Assembly (NCBI GenBank): GCA_029948255.1
Contig: JALIZF010001870.1
Coordinates: 898,501-962,500 of the forward strand
Origin: Telmatactis stephensoni
Taxonomy: Eukaryota; Cnidaria; Anthozoa; Actiniaria; Isophelliidae
DNA length: 64,000 bases
Direction: 5' to 3'
The position numbers and the translations under genes are program-made. Below, piece after piece: positions 1 to 10,412 of the stretch; position 1 is the stretch's first letter, and every line of letters starts with the position of its first letter. The notes beneath the pieces are model-generated. The model was given only the letters and a program-made list of their open reading frames with translations. It was not told the origin of the DNA and did no database searches.

Positions 1-1058
1 TACATTTACAAGGCAAATTATGTGTCAGATATTTATCAAGCACTCTTTTTATGGCTGCCAGGGAGCGATACACATCCTTTACTAAACAAACTTTAATCAA
101 TTAGTTTTATAATCATTCCTAACACTGTTTGTGATTGTTTGAAAAAGCAATATATTTCAGTGAATAAAATGTACTTGTACATTTCTAAAACTTGTGTTGT
201 CGTAGTCAGTTAGTTTTATAATCATTGCCGTCGCTAGCCGTTTGTGATTGTTTGAAAAACCGTGATCTCCGTGATCCGCAGACATGGGTCGTATGGTGGC
301 TGCTACGTGTATGTGTATGTAAATTTGCATGTAAGTGTGTGATTGTTCAATTGTCTCGTAATGAAAGCGCCCTTGTAAACCTTCGACTCGATCACGTTGA
401 GCTGCGCCCTTCGTAATTCAGCACTTGGCTGCGAGGAAGGGTGATGAGCTACCCCCAATTTTTTAATTAATTTACTCAAAGTGCTAAATATTTTGAACTG
501 TGTGTGTCCGACACTGAACCTGGAGAATTATGTTCAGTAGTTCAATACTGAAGGTCAACTAGCAGTGTTCGTCACACAACACACAGGAGATTTGATATAT
601 CAGACAAAGCGGTGTACTTTCGTGAGTTTTAGGGGAACAGTTCTGCTAACGTAGATACACCAGCTATTTTCTGCTCGCAGCATTTCACTTTCTATTAGAA
701 ACGGCTAGTATAGAGAGCAAGTGCGTTCTGATTGACTGATTGGTCATTTACAATATAGAGAGCAAGTGCGTTCTGATTGGCTGATTAATTGGTCTCCTAA
801 TTTGGCTAAACTAAAGCTCACAACGTTCAGTCTTTGAATTTGTTTAGTTTACTTCCTCATTTACAATAAAGAGAGCAAGTGCGTTGTGATTGGCTGAGAA
901 ATGACAAGTGTCAAGTGACTGTCATTTTCTAGACAATCAAAACGCACCAGACATTTTTCTCAAATCACTACTGACCTTGTTAGTTTTTTTTGCATGGAAC
1001 GTGCTGGATTAATCGTTCATATGCCCATATGTCAACTTTAGTGCGTTTTTATTAGGTT
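1..1058. other. Non-coding flank left of the receptor cluster
   Basis: I see no convincing gene. A direct repeat of about 55 bp recurs near 95-160 and 205-270 (shared core TTAGTTTTATAATCATT). From about 711 to 945 there are three copies of a module reading AGAGAGCAAGTGCGTTCTGA followed by TTGG. The last copy (about 868-945) forms an imperfect palindrome with AATCAAAACGCAC. These match the CCAAT modules found upstream of the 7TM genes, so a further family member may lie left of the window. Confidence 0.5.
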
Positions 1059-2297
1059 TTATATGTCAAGTATTTTTTGTCCCGATTCGGATTCTTGCAA
1101 GCCTTTGAAGGCCATCCAGAAGATTAGAAATCCGACAATCACAACTAACCACTTAATTTGCACAACACTAAAAGCGTAATTCAAAGTAATTTTGTCTAAA
1201 GTTAGAATCATGTGGGAAAAGTAAACGAAAATCACTAAGGATATCGTGTTGATAAACATATCCACAAGCCAAAGTCCAAACCTTGCAAAACGAACACCAT
1301 TTTTAGTCTGTTGGACTTCTATATTTCCACCTCTCAATGTATGTACTCCAATTGAAACCAGACGATTTAGAAAGACGATCGTAGGAGCTAGAAATTGGAC
1401 TATATTATAAAACGATAAATGAATTCGGGCTATTTCGTACACATTATCGCTCAGGAGTCTTGGGTTATTTGGTATGGTATACGATATTAGCGGTGACATC
1501 AAAGTCTTCGACAGGACGATGAACGCTACGACGACCAGCATAGCGAAGCAATGCAGACCAAGGGAAAGGAGACAGCATACAAGAAAGATAGCAGGAACAC
1601 TATGAATAAAATAAAATGATAAATAAAATTTTGAATTTTCGCTGATGAGTTTTGGCCTGTCTGGTATGGTGTATATCGTTAGAGGTGCCAACAAAGCCAA
1701 GGACAGGACACAAAGAGTCGCCATCATCACTAATGTCGAGGAGCAGCGTAGTATAGATGAACTAAGCTGGTGTATTATAATAAAAGCAGGAACAATAAAA
1801 AGGAATAAAATGTAGAACACTAAATAAAATGTTTCCTTCTCGCTTAAGAATCTTGGCTGCTCCGGTGTCGTGTATACAGGAAAGATAAAGAACGACAAAG
1901 CCATCGACGTTGCAAACAGTGCCATAATTATCAGCATAGCGGAACAGCGAGAACCAGGCTGCCATTTCCTAGTGCGTTGAGCGTGTATAAGCACTGTTAA
2001 AACAGTAAGGTTAAACACAGCTAGAGAGAAGCTCAATTTGGCTAATGTTATGGTCAGTTTTTCAAGAAAACATCTACAGGTGTGTTGCAGACAACTGCCA
2101 TCCATAAGTACAACGCCTACAATACTTGATATTGCTAAGAAAGACAACATGGCTTGAGCAGAAACGAGGTTTGGGAGAGTTCGTAAGCTTTGCCAAAAGT
2201 CATTTCTGCACCAAGTAACCAGTAAGACGATGTTTAAGAAGAGGGTGGTCAAGAAACACCAGATTCCTAATGCGTCTTCGACGTCTTTCATTGCCAA
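1059..2297 (-). CDS. 7TM receptor-like protein with triplicated TM4-TM5 unit
   Basis: A 412-residue single-exon membrane protein with the cluster signature: FLNIVLLVTWC in TM1 (residues about 12-30), TM2 about 44-65, TM3 about 84-105, and HAQRTRKWQP right after TM3, where rhodopsin-like receptors carry DRY. The segment after this is present three times in tandem, residues 118-184, 185-249 and 250-320. Each copy is a TM4-loop-TM5 hairpin with a loop motif of the type YTxPxxPrxxSE. TM6 (about 344-363) and TM7 (about 381-399) follow once. Eleven membrane segments are therefore predicted. Each insert adds two segments, so the orientation of TM6 and TM7 is kept. An AATAAA lies a few bases after the stop (1048-1053). 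Being a GPCR-like receptor is inference from topology and weak motif likeness; the ligand is unknown. Confidence 0.75.
   Translation of the reverse strand: MAMKDVEDALGIWCFLTTLFLNIVLLVTWCRNDFWQSLRTLPNLVSAQAMLSFLAISSIVGVVLMDGSCLQHTCRCFLEKLTITLAKLSFSLAVFNLTVLTVLIHAQRTRKWQPGSRCSAMLIIMALFATSMALSFFIFPVYTTPEQPRFLSEKETFYLVFYILFLFIVPAFIIIHQLSSSILRCSSTLVMMATLCVLSLALLAPLTIYTIPDRPKLISENSKFYLSFYFIHSVPAIFLVCCLLSLGLHCFAMLVVVAFIVLSKTLMSPLISYTIPNNPRLLSDNVYEIARIHLSFYNIVQFLAPTIVFLNRLVSIGVHTLRGGNIEVQQTKNGVRFARFGLWLVDMFINTISLVIFVYFSHMILTLDKITLNYAFSVVQIKWLVVIVGFLIFWMAFKGLQESESGQKILDI
1338..1946 (-). repeat. Three tandem copies of a TM4-TM5 coding unit
   Basis: On the minus strand the units are 1946-1746, 1745-1551 and 1550-1338, about 200 bp each. 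All begin with a TGY codon (C-S-A-M, C-S-S-T, C-F-A-M). All encode a loop with YTTPEQPRFLSE, YTIPDRPKLISE or YTIPNNPRLLSD. Similarity is visible at DNA level too, for example CTATGCTG at the start of units 1 and 3. The paralogue at 20379-21248 has this unit once. Confidence 0.8.
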
Positions 2298-2419
2298 TTG
2301 CTCTCCTTTGGTGCGGATACCAGATGTTATCTATTTCTAACAGCTTCTAACGTTTCCTCAGTCTCTCTCGGATACGATCAGTTTCTCTTTGTTCTAACAC
2401 TTTTCCTCATTATGAAGAA

Positions 2420-2515
2420 TATGTGCGTTCTGATTGGTCGAAAGTGATCATGATAACCATGACATCAAAGAACTTGATCTCTGAACTTGCTGTCATTTTC
2501 TAGCCAATCAGAACG
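2420..2515 (-). promoter_or_regulatory. CCAAT-containing imperfect palindrome upstream of the 1059-2297 gene
   Basis: Positions 2430-2439 read CTGATTGGTC, which is a CCAAT box in the gene's orientation about 133 bp before its ATG. A facing copy TAGCCAATCAGAAC sits at about 2500-2514. Together they make an inverted repeat of about 95 bp that also occurs near 868-945. It could be a promoter module duplicated with the genes, or a MITE supplying one. Confidence 0.45.
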
Positions 2516-2534
2516 AACCAGACATTTTGCTCAA

Positions 2535-3790
2535 ATCACTACTGTCGAGTCAGTATTTGCACAAATCGTGCTGGATTAGTTTTTCATATGTCAATATGTC
2601 AAATTTTTGTTTAATTAGATTTTCATATGTCAAATATTTTTTGTCCTGATTCGGATTCTTGCAAATCTTGTAAGGCTGTGAATTAGCGGTAAAGCTATAT
2701 TTACACTGATACATATAATTAATATATAATAATTTATTGACTACTTGTAGAGCGCATTTTCCATGGCTTAATGATCAAATGCGCTAAAATAATTATTACA
2801 TACACTAAATACTGATATAGTTTATAGTTTACAGTTTAAAATTTAATTATAATATATACGTACCTATTTGAAAAAAGGTTGTCCTTGGTTTTGGTGCATA
2901 CTGCATAGTAAATACTGCATACCAAGACTGAAATGTATTATGGACAATTTGTAATTGGGTAACAAGAGGCTCTACTAATGTTGATTCTCTGTTTCCTCTC
3001 AGATTGAATCTAAGTAGACTTTTTCCGTAACTTTTTTACTTATAAATATTGTGAAAAATACCCGAAATTTGGTATCCACAATGCATTTCGGTATGCGGTA
3101 TTCACTATGCTAAACACATACATTTCTTTACAAATATTCCACAAGAATATCTACAATCGGCGCCTTTATGAATGACACATGTGTGGAAGAAAAGGACCTA
3201 TCTTACTAAATTGCTCCTCACTGGCAACTAAGTTTGTTTTATTCAGTCATTCCCTCCCTCCCCCTATTCAATGTTGAAGTGAGAAAAGTCTCCCACCCTG
3301 GAATCTGACCAGTGGACAACATTGCTTAGGGGGCGAGGGGGGAAAAGTCACAATTCATAAACGTAGAATTTTGACCATTTTTTCGCAAGTGTCTCAATTC
3401 AAAAAGGCGCCGATCATGGTAGCTTAAAAAATTCATAACTTCATCAGTTTAAGGACAATCTTTACGAAACTCTGCAATTTTACTAATATCGATGTGATGA
3501 ATTTGATACTGAATTCGGTTTTCCAATAAATCAAATACTTTATAATGTCACGATAGCTATGATAAGGGTCTTTAATACATCTTTATGCAATGCATGATAC
3601 AAAGGTCATGCAAAAGATTAGAAATCTGACGATCACAACAAACCAATAAATTTGCATATTAAAATCGTAATTCAAAGCATTTTTATTTCTCAACTGTTTA
3701 GAATGGGAAAAGTGAGCCAAAATCACCCAAGGATACTACGTTGATAAACATCGTTTTAGTCTGAAGGACGTCTGAATATTCACTTAAAAA
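2535..3790 (-). pseudogene. 7TM receptor 3-prime remnant split by an insertion
   Basis: Positions 2535-2678 closely match 960-1095 (3-prime flank and last codons of the intact gene). Positions about 3605-3790 match 1105-1320 (TM6-TM7 region), including AGATTAGAAATCTGACGATC versus AGATTAGAAATCCGACAATC. The two halves would be contiguous in the intact gene. Here they are separated by about 930 bp of unrelated AT-rich DNA (about 2678-3605). The reading frame is destroyed. I saw no clear transposon ends at the junctions. Confidence 0.6.
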
Positions 3791-4090
3791 ACTCATTAAT
3801 AATTCATAAGGCAAACACAATGAAAATCGCCACCGTGACGAGTGTCTTTATATCTGATAAAGATTCGGCCTAATTTACATGAACTTTAACGTCGATTTTC
3901 TCCAAGATAAATGAAGATATTTTTGAATTTCTTTTAGAGAACAACTCTAATATGTGTTGGAGTTTTTTAAGCCGTATAAAGAACTCGAGATCGTGTTTTA
4001 TCGGTATAAAGATCCTCGCCTACGGCTCGGATCTTTATATCCGATAAAACACTCTCTCTCGTTCTTTATACTATACTTAATTCTCAATGC
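3785..4090. repeat. Dispersed hairpin repeat, copy 1
   Basis: Contains a strong hairpin (about 3990-4070) with TATAAAGAACTCGAGA on one arm and TCTCGTTCTTTATA on the other, around a centre reading AAGATCCTCGCC..GGCTCGGATCTT. A second copy with the same flanking sequence lies at 28930-29245. It looks like a MITE-type element of about 300-450 bp. Confidence 0.6.
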
Positions 4091-4277
4091 ATGCATGTAC
4101 TCCATTTGAAACCCTCGAAATACACCATGATATTTAAAAAATGGCGAAATATTTTGGAGCATGTTGTTGTCTTGCATTGGGCTATTTGTACATATAATTC
4201 CATCTCGGGTTCTTTGGAGCCACGTCAACTCGGTTTGTTTACGGTTTGTTTACAATAGATTTCGAAAGTAACACCCC

Positions 4278-5195
4278 CTATACATTGCAAATGTTTCCAT
4301 GAAAGTCATTAATGTTGTTGTGTTGTTCATCATCGGATTCTTGCTCTTTGAACTCCCCCTTGAACTCTTGTTTTTCGAATCCTTGCTCTTCGAGTTCTTG
4401 CTTTATTAGTTCTAGCCAACTGCTTCGGATCAACTCAGAAAGCGGAAATCCACCGAGCATAACAATCCAAAAGATTGCCATAACCCGATAGATGTAGTAC
4501 AAAACATCGTTGTTGAAGTCCGCATCCCCTAAGATTTGGACGTACTCAAAAACTAAGATCACAAAGGATACGAAGTTGAAGAATATCATCACAGGATAAG
4601 AATGGATGTTTAGTTCAGTCTTTATTTTAACTGTTTGACTTTTAACCGCCATGAAAAACAGAAGTTCCAGGAGACGATTTATGGTAATACACAAAGGAAG
4701 CCGAAGGAAAAATGTCATAATGTAGAACGAGATGATATACAAACCAAGTTGTGGGGAATAGAAATCTTCCTTTGTTGTCCTTGTAGTTGGTTGTGATTTA
4801 ATAATAACAACGTATAGAAATGGTGACACCAGTACCACGGTCAAAGCGACGATCGCCAAGATTATCAATATGGTAAAGCAGTCACGAGACCGATATTTGC
4901 TTTGCTTAATGGTTGGCACGAAGAAGATATTTAAGATTGTAAGGAGTAAAGTGAGCAACATTGCAAAGATAAATGTATCAAAAGGCACAGTAAGCATGCT
5001 AACAAATGTAAAGAATAGAAAAATGACTTGATCACGAGCGACCATGACCGGCCTCTCGGTATTGCTCTGGTACTGACTGTACGTTCTGCGCGATGACAAT
5101 AAGACGATATTTAGGAACAATCCAATGAACAATCGAATCCAAAGTTGATATAACTCTAAGTTTTCGACGTCCATCCTGAATTTGTTCCTGTTCAT
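4278..5195 (-). CDS. 7TM receptor-like protein, acidic tail
   Basis: A 305-residue intronless membrane protein of the local 7TM family. Hydrophobic segments lie near residues 17-34 (with GLFLNIVLL, the family TM1 signature), 56-75, 78-97, 107-130, 151-185, 203-222 and 233-255. The last contains LGGFPLSELI, comparable to the GFP motif in TM7 of the 20379-21248 gene. The post-TM3 KWxPR motif is degraded to KQSKYRSRD. The C-terminal tail is acidic with imperfect EKQEF/KGEF/KEQES repeats and is probably cytoplasmic. ATG at 5195 is the first; an internal Met lies 7 codons later (MDVENLELY). A CCAAT box lies about 90 bp upstream. Function as a chemoreceptor-like GPCR is inference only. Confidence 0.7.
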   Translation of the reverse strand: MNRNKFRMDVENLELYQLWIRLFIGLFLNIVLLSSRRTYSQYQSNTERPVMVARDQVIFLFFTFVSMLTVPFDTFIFAMLLTLLLTILNIFFVPTIKQSKYRSRDCFTILIILAIVALTVVLVSPFLYVVIIKSQPTTRTTKEDFYSPQLGLYIISFYIMTFFLRLPLCITINRLLELLFFMAVKSQTVKIKTELNIHSYPVMIFFNFVSFVILVFEYVQILGDADFNNDVLYYIYRVMAIFWIVMLGGFPLSELIRSSWLELIKQELEEQGFEKQEFKGEFKEQESDDEQHNNINDFHGNICNV

Positions 5196-5280
5196 TTGAT
5201 TATTATATTTTGTTCCTCTTTTCCTGCCTGTATTTGTTCACTAAGTAAATTTGTAGTCAAGCAATCCAAATAGCTTGCTT

Positions 5281-5294
5281 CTTCTGATTGGCCG
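5281..5294 (-). promoter_or_regulatory. CCAAT box upstream of the 4278-5195 gene
   Basis: CTTCTGATTGGCCG on the plus strand reads CGGCCAATCAGAAG toward the gene, about 88 bp before the ATG. The same decamer class occurs in front of the other receptor genes. Confidence 0.45.
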
Positions 5295-5384
5295 AAAAAT
5301 GACTACCACTTGACCACTATCTATCTTTATAAATAACTACATACATGTAAAATTTCAATGCCTAAAACTATATGCTATGAATGT

Positions 5385-5640
5385 CTGCTCAAGGAACATT
5401 AAGTATTCCATCCCTGGTGTGAAGAGATTATATTTTCCTCCTACATTGTTCACTTTTTTTCACTTTTTTTAGTTTTTGTATACGTTTTCCTATATATTTT
5501 ATCTACAATTCTAATTTCTTCTTTTACCTGTTCTATAATTGTTCTTTTCCTGTTTTTTTCCTATTTTGTAATAAATGCTTTTCTTGTTGAACGACTTCTA
5601 ACAAAAGATTCAAGTGGGTGTCATTTTTTAGCAAATCATA
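5385..5640. repeat. Inverted-duplicate repeat, left arm
   Basis: This stretch recurs in inverted orientation at about 8305-8510. TTAAGTATTCCATCCC at 5399 faces GGGATGGAATACTTAA at 8475, and the TTCTATAATTGTTCTTTTCC region faces GACAATTATAGAACAGG. Related tracts occur near 13080-13180, 14705-14800 and 15050-15130, always close to receptor copies. It is a dispersed repeat or duplicated promoter flank. Confidence 0.6.
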
Positions 5641-7760
5641 ACGCACACGCTGGTGCATGTCAACTCAACTATCATGCTCCTCATACAATATATTTCTGAC
5701 TCGCTGCATGGTTTGTAAACAAATAAGTCAGAACAAAATCGGCAGTAAAAGTTGACTTCATTTTGAATTGCTGTTCAAACGATCACTAAACTCAGAAAAG
5801 AAATGACGAAGAACAGCAGAACTGCAGACATGGATAATTATGAATTACAAATTGGTTTACACAGTTTTGTTTCAAGTCATCAGTCCGTGTTTTTCCAATA
5901 CCATCTTGCTGACTTACTGATGCAGAAATGACTGGTGGCAAAACTCGGATGCAAAAATGTTCCCTTTCATATATTCACCTTCTTTTCTTAGCTCTCTTTT
6001 TCTGCATTTGAGAACAATGGATTAAGTGTGCATCTCTGTAGTACTTACGATTATAATACTGCTGGGCGACTCTGTTTCCGTGTTCAACTGGCTGTCCCGA
6101 TTGAACTAATGAGCCTGTCATTACCTGAGCACTTCTTACTATCAGTTATAACGATACAAATTTTCACATTTATTTATTCTTATTATAAACAATATTTATA
6201 CAGGTGGTCCAGTCTAAGGCAGGTTTAAATGGAACCTGATGTAAAAGAAAACCAAAAATTACAATACATTTACACGCATAACAAGACAAAGAAAAAGAAC
6301 AAAAAAGCTAATTATATGGAATTATATTATGTATTATTAATTTAGTTTCTAAAGTGATTCTTGAGAGCCTTTTTAAATTTTACAATATTTGATTCTTTTC
6401 GATATTCAAGCGGTAACAAATTCCATGTATTAGCTCCATTAATTTATTCTGAGTAAATTTTGATATTTGATAGAATTACAATGTTATTTATTCAGTGTTA
6501 CTACTCGTGCCCAGGCTCCGCCGGCACGAGTCTTAAAGTGCATTACGTATTTGTGTCGAAAGTTCACTTCCGGCAAGTCGACAGTTCTACTTCTGTCACG
6601 CAGTTGTTTTCAAAATGGCGGACATCGGACAGTTATTCGGCAAAGATTTCACTCAAAAAGTATCCGAAGAGCGCAAGTTTGGCTCTTTACTTATCTGAAA
6701 TCTTCTTTCATGGAGACAAGTTGTCGATATGAAAGTAAATATATCGTGTTTTGTGCCGAAATGATTCACAAACGCAGACAGTACTTTCTAGACTGCGAGC
6801 AGTCCTCCTTTTCCCTCCAGAATCCCAAAATACGAGTCCGATCGGAAACACGGACGAGCGAGGAATGGGGGAGAGAGGGGGAGGGGAGGCCAACATGAAC
6901 AATCACCGAAACTACCAAAGTTTTGCTTTTTTTCTCTTTTCTTTGATCTTTCTTTTATAGTTTGAAATTATTTACTGGTCGAATAAATTCTCATATTTTT
7001 ATGTTTTCATCCAGCGATCGATAGTATCGTACACGTTTAGAGAAGAAACATAAATACCAGAGGCAAAGTTACCAGTGAGAAAATCAGTTTTAATACTAAT
7101 AAAGGTAGACAGCATGTTCAAAAGACTTTCAACTTTCTTGAGAAAAAATCAAAAAGATGATAACTAAAAAATCCAGAGTCCAGGCTAAGGCTCCATTCAG
7201 CCAGGGCACGAGTAAACCCTGCTAACAGGGTCTAGTTCTATATAATAGAACTTAATATGATTACAAAATGGGTTGATCGGTTGAAAACAATTATTTTTGA
7301 CATAAACCTGGCCGACGTCATAATGACGTATATGGTCATTTGGCGGGAAATTTGAATTTCTTTCATTAGCTGTAACTTCGCACCCTTTAATCTGATTGAG
7401 ATAGGATTTTCAAAAGAAATCAAAGAATTCTATATAAAAAACTAATATGTTTTTTTTTTACTATTTCTTTCCTGAATTTTTTTTAATGCCAAATTTGGAC
7501 ATCATTAATGACGTCACAATAGTGGTCTCATGAGATGTAATTGCCACCAATTAACAGGTAATTTATCAACCTACTTTTCCACCAAGTTTTGTCACATTTG
7601 ATGCATTCTACTTTGTCTAAGGCCTAAAACTCTCAGTTTTGAGGCTTCCGGGAGGAAAAGCCCTAGCAACCGACCATCGTGAACACCAAAACGTGGGAGT
7701 CTCGTTTTGGAACAACAGTTCTGTGAGTTGCTCCCGCCCTAGGGCGAAGCTTATAAAATA
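5640..7760. other. Intergenic, no firm gene
   Basis: Mostly unassigned. A possible orphan first exon lies at 6615-6698. At about 7308-7350 and 7505-7520 there are CRE-like sites (GACGTCATAATGACG, AATGACGTCACAAT) and an E2F-like TTTGGCGGGAAA near 7338. Confidence 0.4.
6615..6698 (+). CDS. Short ORF in a CpG-rich, exon-like context (uncertain)
   Basis: ATGGCGGACATCGG after CAAA is a good metazoan start context and opens a 27-codon ORF beginning MADIGQLFGK. It sits in a small CpG-rich island (CTTCCGGC upstream). No following exon could be connected, so it may be the 5-prime end of a decayed gene or retrocopy, or chance. Confidence 0.2.
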   Translation: MADIGQLFGKDFTQKVSEERKFGSLLI

Positions 7761-8040
7761 AATAAAATAAATAAAACAGCTGCGACGATTGTCAAATCAG
7801 AGTAGCGATAAGGCTTCCATTTTTCATTGATTAGAGCATGTTTAGCGATACACCAAGTCGTGACGTTGAACACGGAAGCAGAATTAGACCGAGCAGCATC
7901 TCAATGACAGGTACTATAGGAGTGCACAGTTGAGCATGCTCCTTAACTACATCAAAAGTACACATTGAGAATCCAGCTATGATCAGAAACATGAAGATCG
8001 CTGCCAAGATTCATGTCTGTGGGCGACGTTTGCCGCCAAT
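7760..8040 (-). pseudogene. 7TM receptor remnant (TM2-TM4 region)
   Basis: On the minus strand about 7880-7775 encodes a stretch with VTTWCIAKHALINEKW and KPYRYSDL. It matches the post-TM3 motif TTWFIVGYAVVKSKW/QPRRYSGL of the copy at 13579-14388. Sequence up to 8040 continues the homology in shifted frames with stops. No complete ORF remains. Confidence 0.6.
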
Positions 8041-8279
8041 CATTTGATACTTCAAAGCGACCCAATGACTTGTAAAAAAGTGTTCATGGCATAAAAATGT
8101 CAGTCCATGACCGTTGTGCCAGTCGCTTTTTATCCTTTCTTTTTTGTGCCAAATGTTTGTTTTAACTACGTACAAAAATGTAAACTTCTACTCTTTTGAA
8201 TTTTTTGATGCTTTCAAACCATCGATTGAGTGATATAGTCTGGTGAGCATGACACTTTGAAAACATTTCTTATGATTCG

Positions 8280-8510
8280 CTGGAAGGTAACATCCACTTG
8301 AAACTGTTTTAGAAGTCGTTTAACAAGAAAGTAATTTATTACAATACAGGAGAATGACAATTATAGAACAGGAAAAAGAAGGAATTAAAATTGCAGATCA
8401 AAAATATAGGGAAACGTATACAAAAACGAAAAAAAGGGAACAATATACTAGCAATAATAATCTTTTCACACAAGGGATGGAATACTTAATGTTCCTTGAG
8501 AAGACTTTCA
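8280..8510. repeat. Inverted-duplicate repeat, right arm
   Basis: Inverted counterpart of 5385-5640; see that entry. The two arms enclose about 2.7 kb. Confidence 0.55.
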
Positions 8511-8730
8511 TAGCATATTGTTTTAGATATATATATATACTTACCATATATTTATGTTAACTTTACTTATTCATATCATTTTATTGATTATTTTCATTTA
8601 AGTGAATAGAAGATGTGTGTTATAATTGAGCTATATTATAATAATTTTTAGAGTGCCACTGATTTGGGTCTTCCTTTTAAAGATGTGGTAATACGGTGAA
8701 TGAGTTTTGCCACCAGTCTGTTTTGTACCA

Positions 8731-8862
8731 ATGGATCAGGAAGATGATATTCAAGGACCAAGCACGCAAGTACTGGGATATTGCGTCGCATGCCTGGAAG
8801 TGACACCGGACGTCGAGAAATTCCGGTTTCTTTTGGAGTTGAACAAACACGTATCAAAATGA
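8731..8862 (+). CDS. 43-codon upstream frame overlapping the membrane-protein start
   Basis: Starts MDQEDDIQGPSTQVLGYC, contains LEVTPDVEKFRFLLELNKHV and ends at a TGA overlapping ATG 8859 by ATGA. Either a uORF or the true N-terminus of the downstream protein separated by a one-base loss in AAAA. Confidence 0.35.
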   Translation: MDQEDDIQGPSTQVLGYCVACLEVTPDVEKFRFLLELNKHVSK

Positions 8863-10412
8863 TTCCCGAAATTATTGCTCTGGTTGCATTTCTCGTGGAA
8901 AACTGTACTGGTATAGTTTTGATACAATCTTATGAGAACTACAGTCAGTCTGAGCTACAAGAACCGTTGGTATCAAGACCAGCAGAAGCAGAGTCTCTTC
9001 AAGACTTTACACAATTTGATCAAAATGATTGTATTTTCCGAGAATACGATCCACCAAACAAGAAAGACAACACTGATGACGTCCATGAAGATCCCAAAGC
9101 TTGGAGAAAAAGTTTACCTCCCTTTAAAAAATCCCTCAAGAAATGTCTCCAAACAGTTTTGCTGATTCAAATCGTAGCAGGAGGTCTGATCGGTCTTGTA
9201 GTCGTGGGAATTGCGATTCTTGACTTTATCTTTGCTGACTGGTGTTACGACATGGACGACAGATGGAACGATATGCCAAGAAAAGTCCAGAGTCTTCGTG
9301 TCACAACTCAAGCTATAGAAGGAGGTTTGATTGAGATGTGGGACTTCACTTGCATAATCGCAGTGTTTCCATTTTCTCTCATCAAAGACCTTCACTTATT
9401 GACCCTGAATGCTTTGGCTGCTTTTATTGACATATCGTACAGACTGTACCTCCAAATGATAGGGATGTATGGAGCTTCTTGGAGGTCATTTCCTTTGAAT
9501 GCTTTATTCACTTGTGTAATCCTTGCCAACAATTACCTACTTGCTCGCCATTTTTATCCCCAGTCTCTGAAAAACACCATCAAGTTGCACTTCATCCTCT
9601 CGTCGCAATTTCTTCTTGGGCTTCCTGTATCACTCTTGTTGGTTTATGCATTGTTTCCTTGGTACCTCAGACAGGATGAGAATATCCAAATCATCACTGC
9701 TTCTTGTTCTCCTCTACTCACTGCTATTCCAAAAGTAGTTTCACGTCTTGGTGCGCAGACTTTGCATGGAATCGTTCATCCAGGCACAGCCCATGTTTTG
9801 GTGGCTGCAGTATATTCAGCTTCTGCTGTGGTGTTTCGCGTGATGCAATCGGAATTAAAAGGGTTTTCTTACTTTATCGCCCTAGGAATAGCTCACGCAG
9901 CTATAGACCTCGTTGAACGGATTACAGTAACAATGAGAGATCACATCTGGGAATATCTATATCGCTTAATACGACGACAAAGAAGACCAATGCCCAAATA
10001 TCGCAGTCCAAGAAGCCGACGCTTTATTGCTGATGTAAGCATCCAAATCATGCTACAAGAAGCTACTTGTTTGGTCAGTGTGTTGGGATTCATGGCAGTT
10101 TATCAAGTACTTTACACTCGTGAAAATCCTTTTATTGATCATAAAATAATTATGGAGTTTTTCAAACGCGCCACAGCCGGTCTTTTGATTGACTTGTTCT
10201 TTAATACCATTTCAGTTTTGATTCAAACACGTGTTATGAATATTGCGGTGTGTCGAGTGTGGAAGAAGAAATGGCGCTACCACATCATTGTTAAACCTGT
10301 TTTGGTTGCAATTTCTGTCGTTTACTTTGGTAAACACTTGTTTGGAATTATTAGAGACAAATATCCAGAGGTACATTTTGCAAAGAACTGCTCATACCCT
10401 GGCTTTCTTTAG
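8790..10412 (+). CDS. Multi-pass membrane protein of unknown family
   Basis: An uninterrupted frame from ATG 8790 encodes 540 residues; a second ATG at 8859 starts MIPEIIALVAFLVENC. After an acidic, polar N-terminal part there are about eight hydrophobic segments. The first of these, after a basic stretch PPFKKSLKKC, reads QIVAGGLIGLVVVGIAILDF. A basic loop RLIRRQRRPMPKYRSPRSRR lies in the C-terminal third, and the end is RDKYPEVHFAKNCSYPGF. It shares no recognisable motif with the neighbouring 7TM family and I do not recognise the family. An in-frame stop at 8745 bars extension. In the -1 frame ATG 8731 opens 43 codons (MDQEDDIQGPSTQ...) ending in a TGA that overlaps ATG 8859 (AAAATGA). One extra A in that A-run would fuse the two frames, so the real N-terminus may start at 8731. 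Confidence 0.7.
   Translation: MPGSDTGRREIPVSFGVEQTRIKMIPEIIALVAFLVENCTGIVLIQSYENYSQSELQEPLVSRPAEAESLQDFTQFDQNDCIFREYDPPNKKDNTDDVHEDPKAWRKSLPPFKKSLKKCLQTVLLIQIVAGGLIGLVVVGIAILDFIFADWCYDMDDRWNDMPRKVQSLRVTTQAIEGGLIEMWDFTCIIAVFPFSLIKDLHLLTLNALAAFIDISYRLYLQMIGMYGASWRSFPLNALFTCVILANNYLLARHFYPQSLKNTIKLHFILSSQFLLGLPVSLLLVYALFPWYLRQDENIQIITASCSPLLTAIPKVVSRLGAQTLHGIVHPGTAHVLVAAVYSASAVVFRVMQSELKGFSYFIALGIAHAAIDLVERITVTMRDHIWEYLYRLIRRQRRPMPKYRSPRSRRFIADVSIQIMLQEATCLVSVLGFMAVYQVLYTRENPFIDHKIIMEFFKRATAGLLIDLFFNTISVLIQTRVMNIAVCRVWKKKWRYHIIVKPVLVAISVVYFGKHLFGIIRDKYPEVHFAKNCSYPGFL

Noticed and set aside
1762..1965. 67-codon minus-strand ORF
   Set aside because: Shadow frame of the 412-residue receptor gene.
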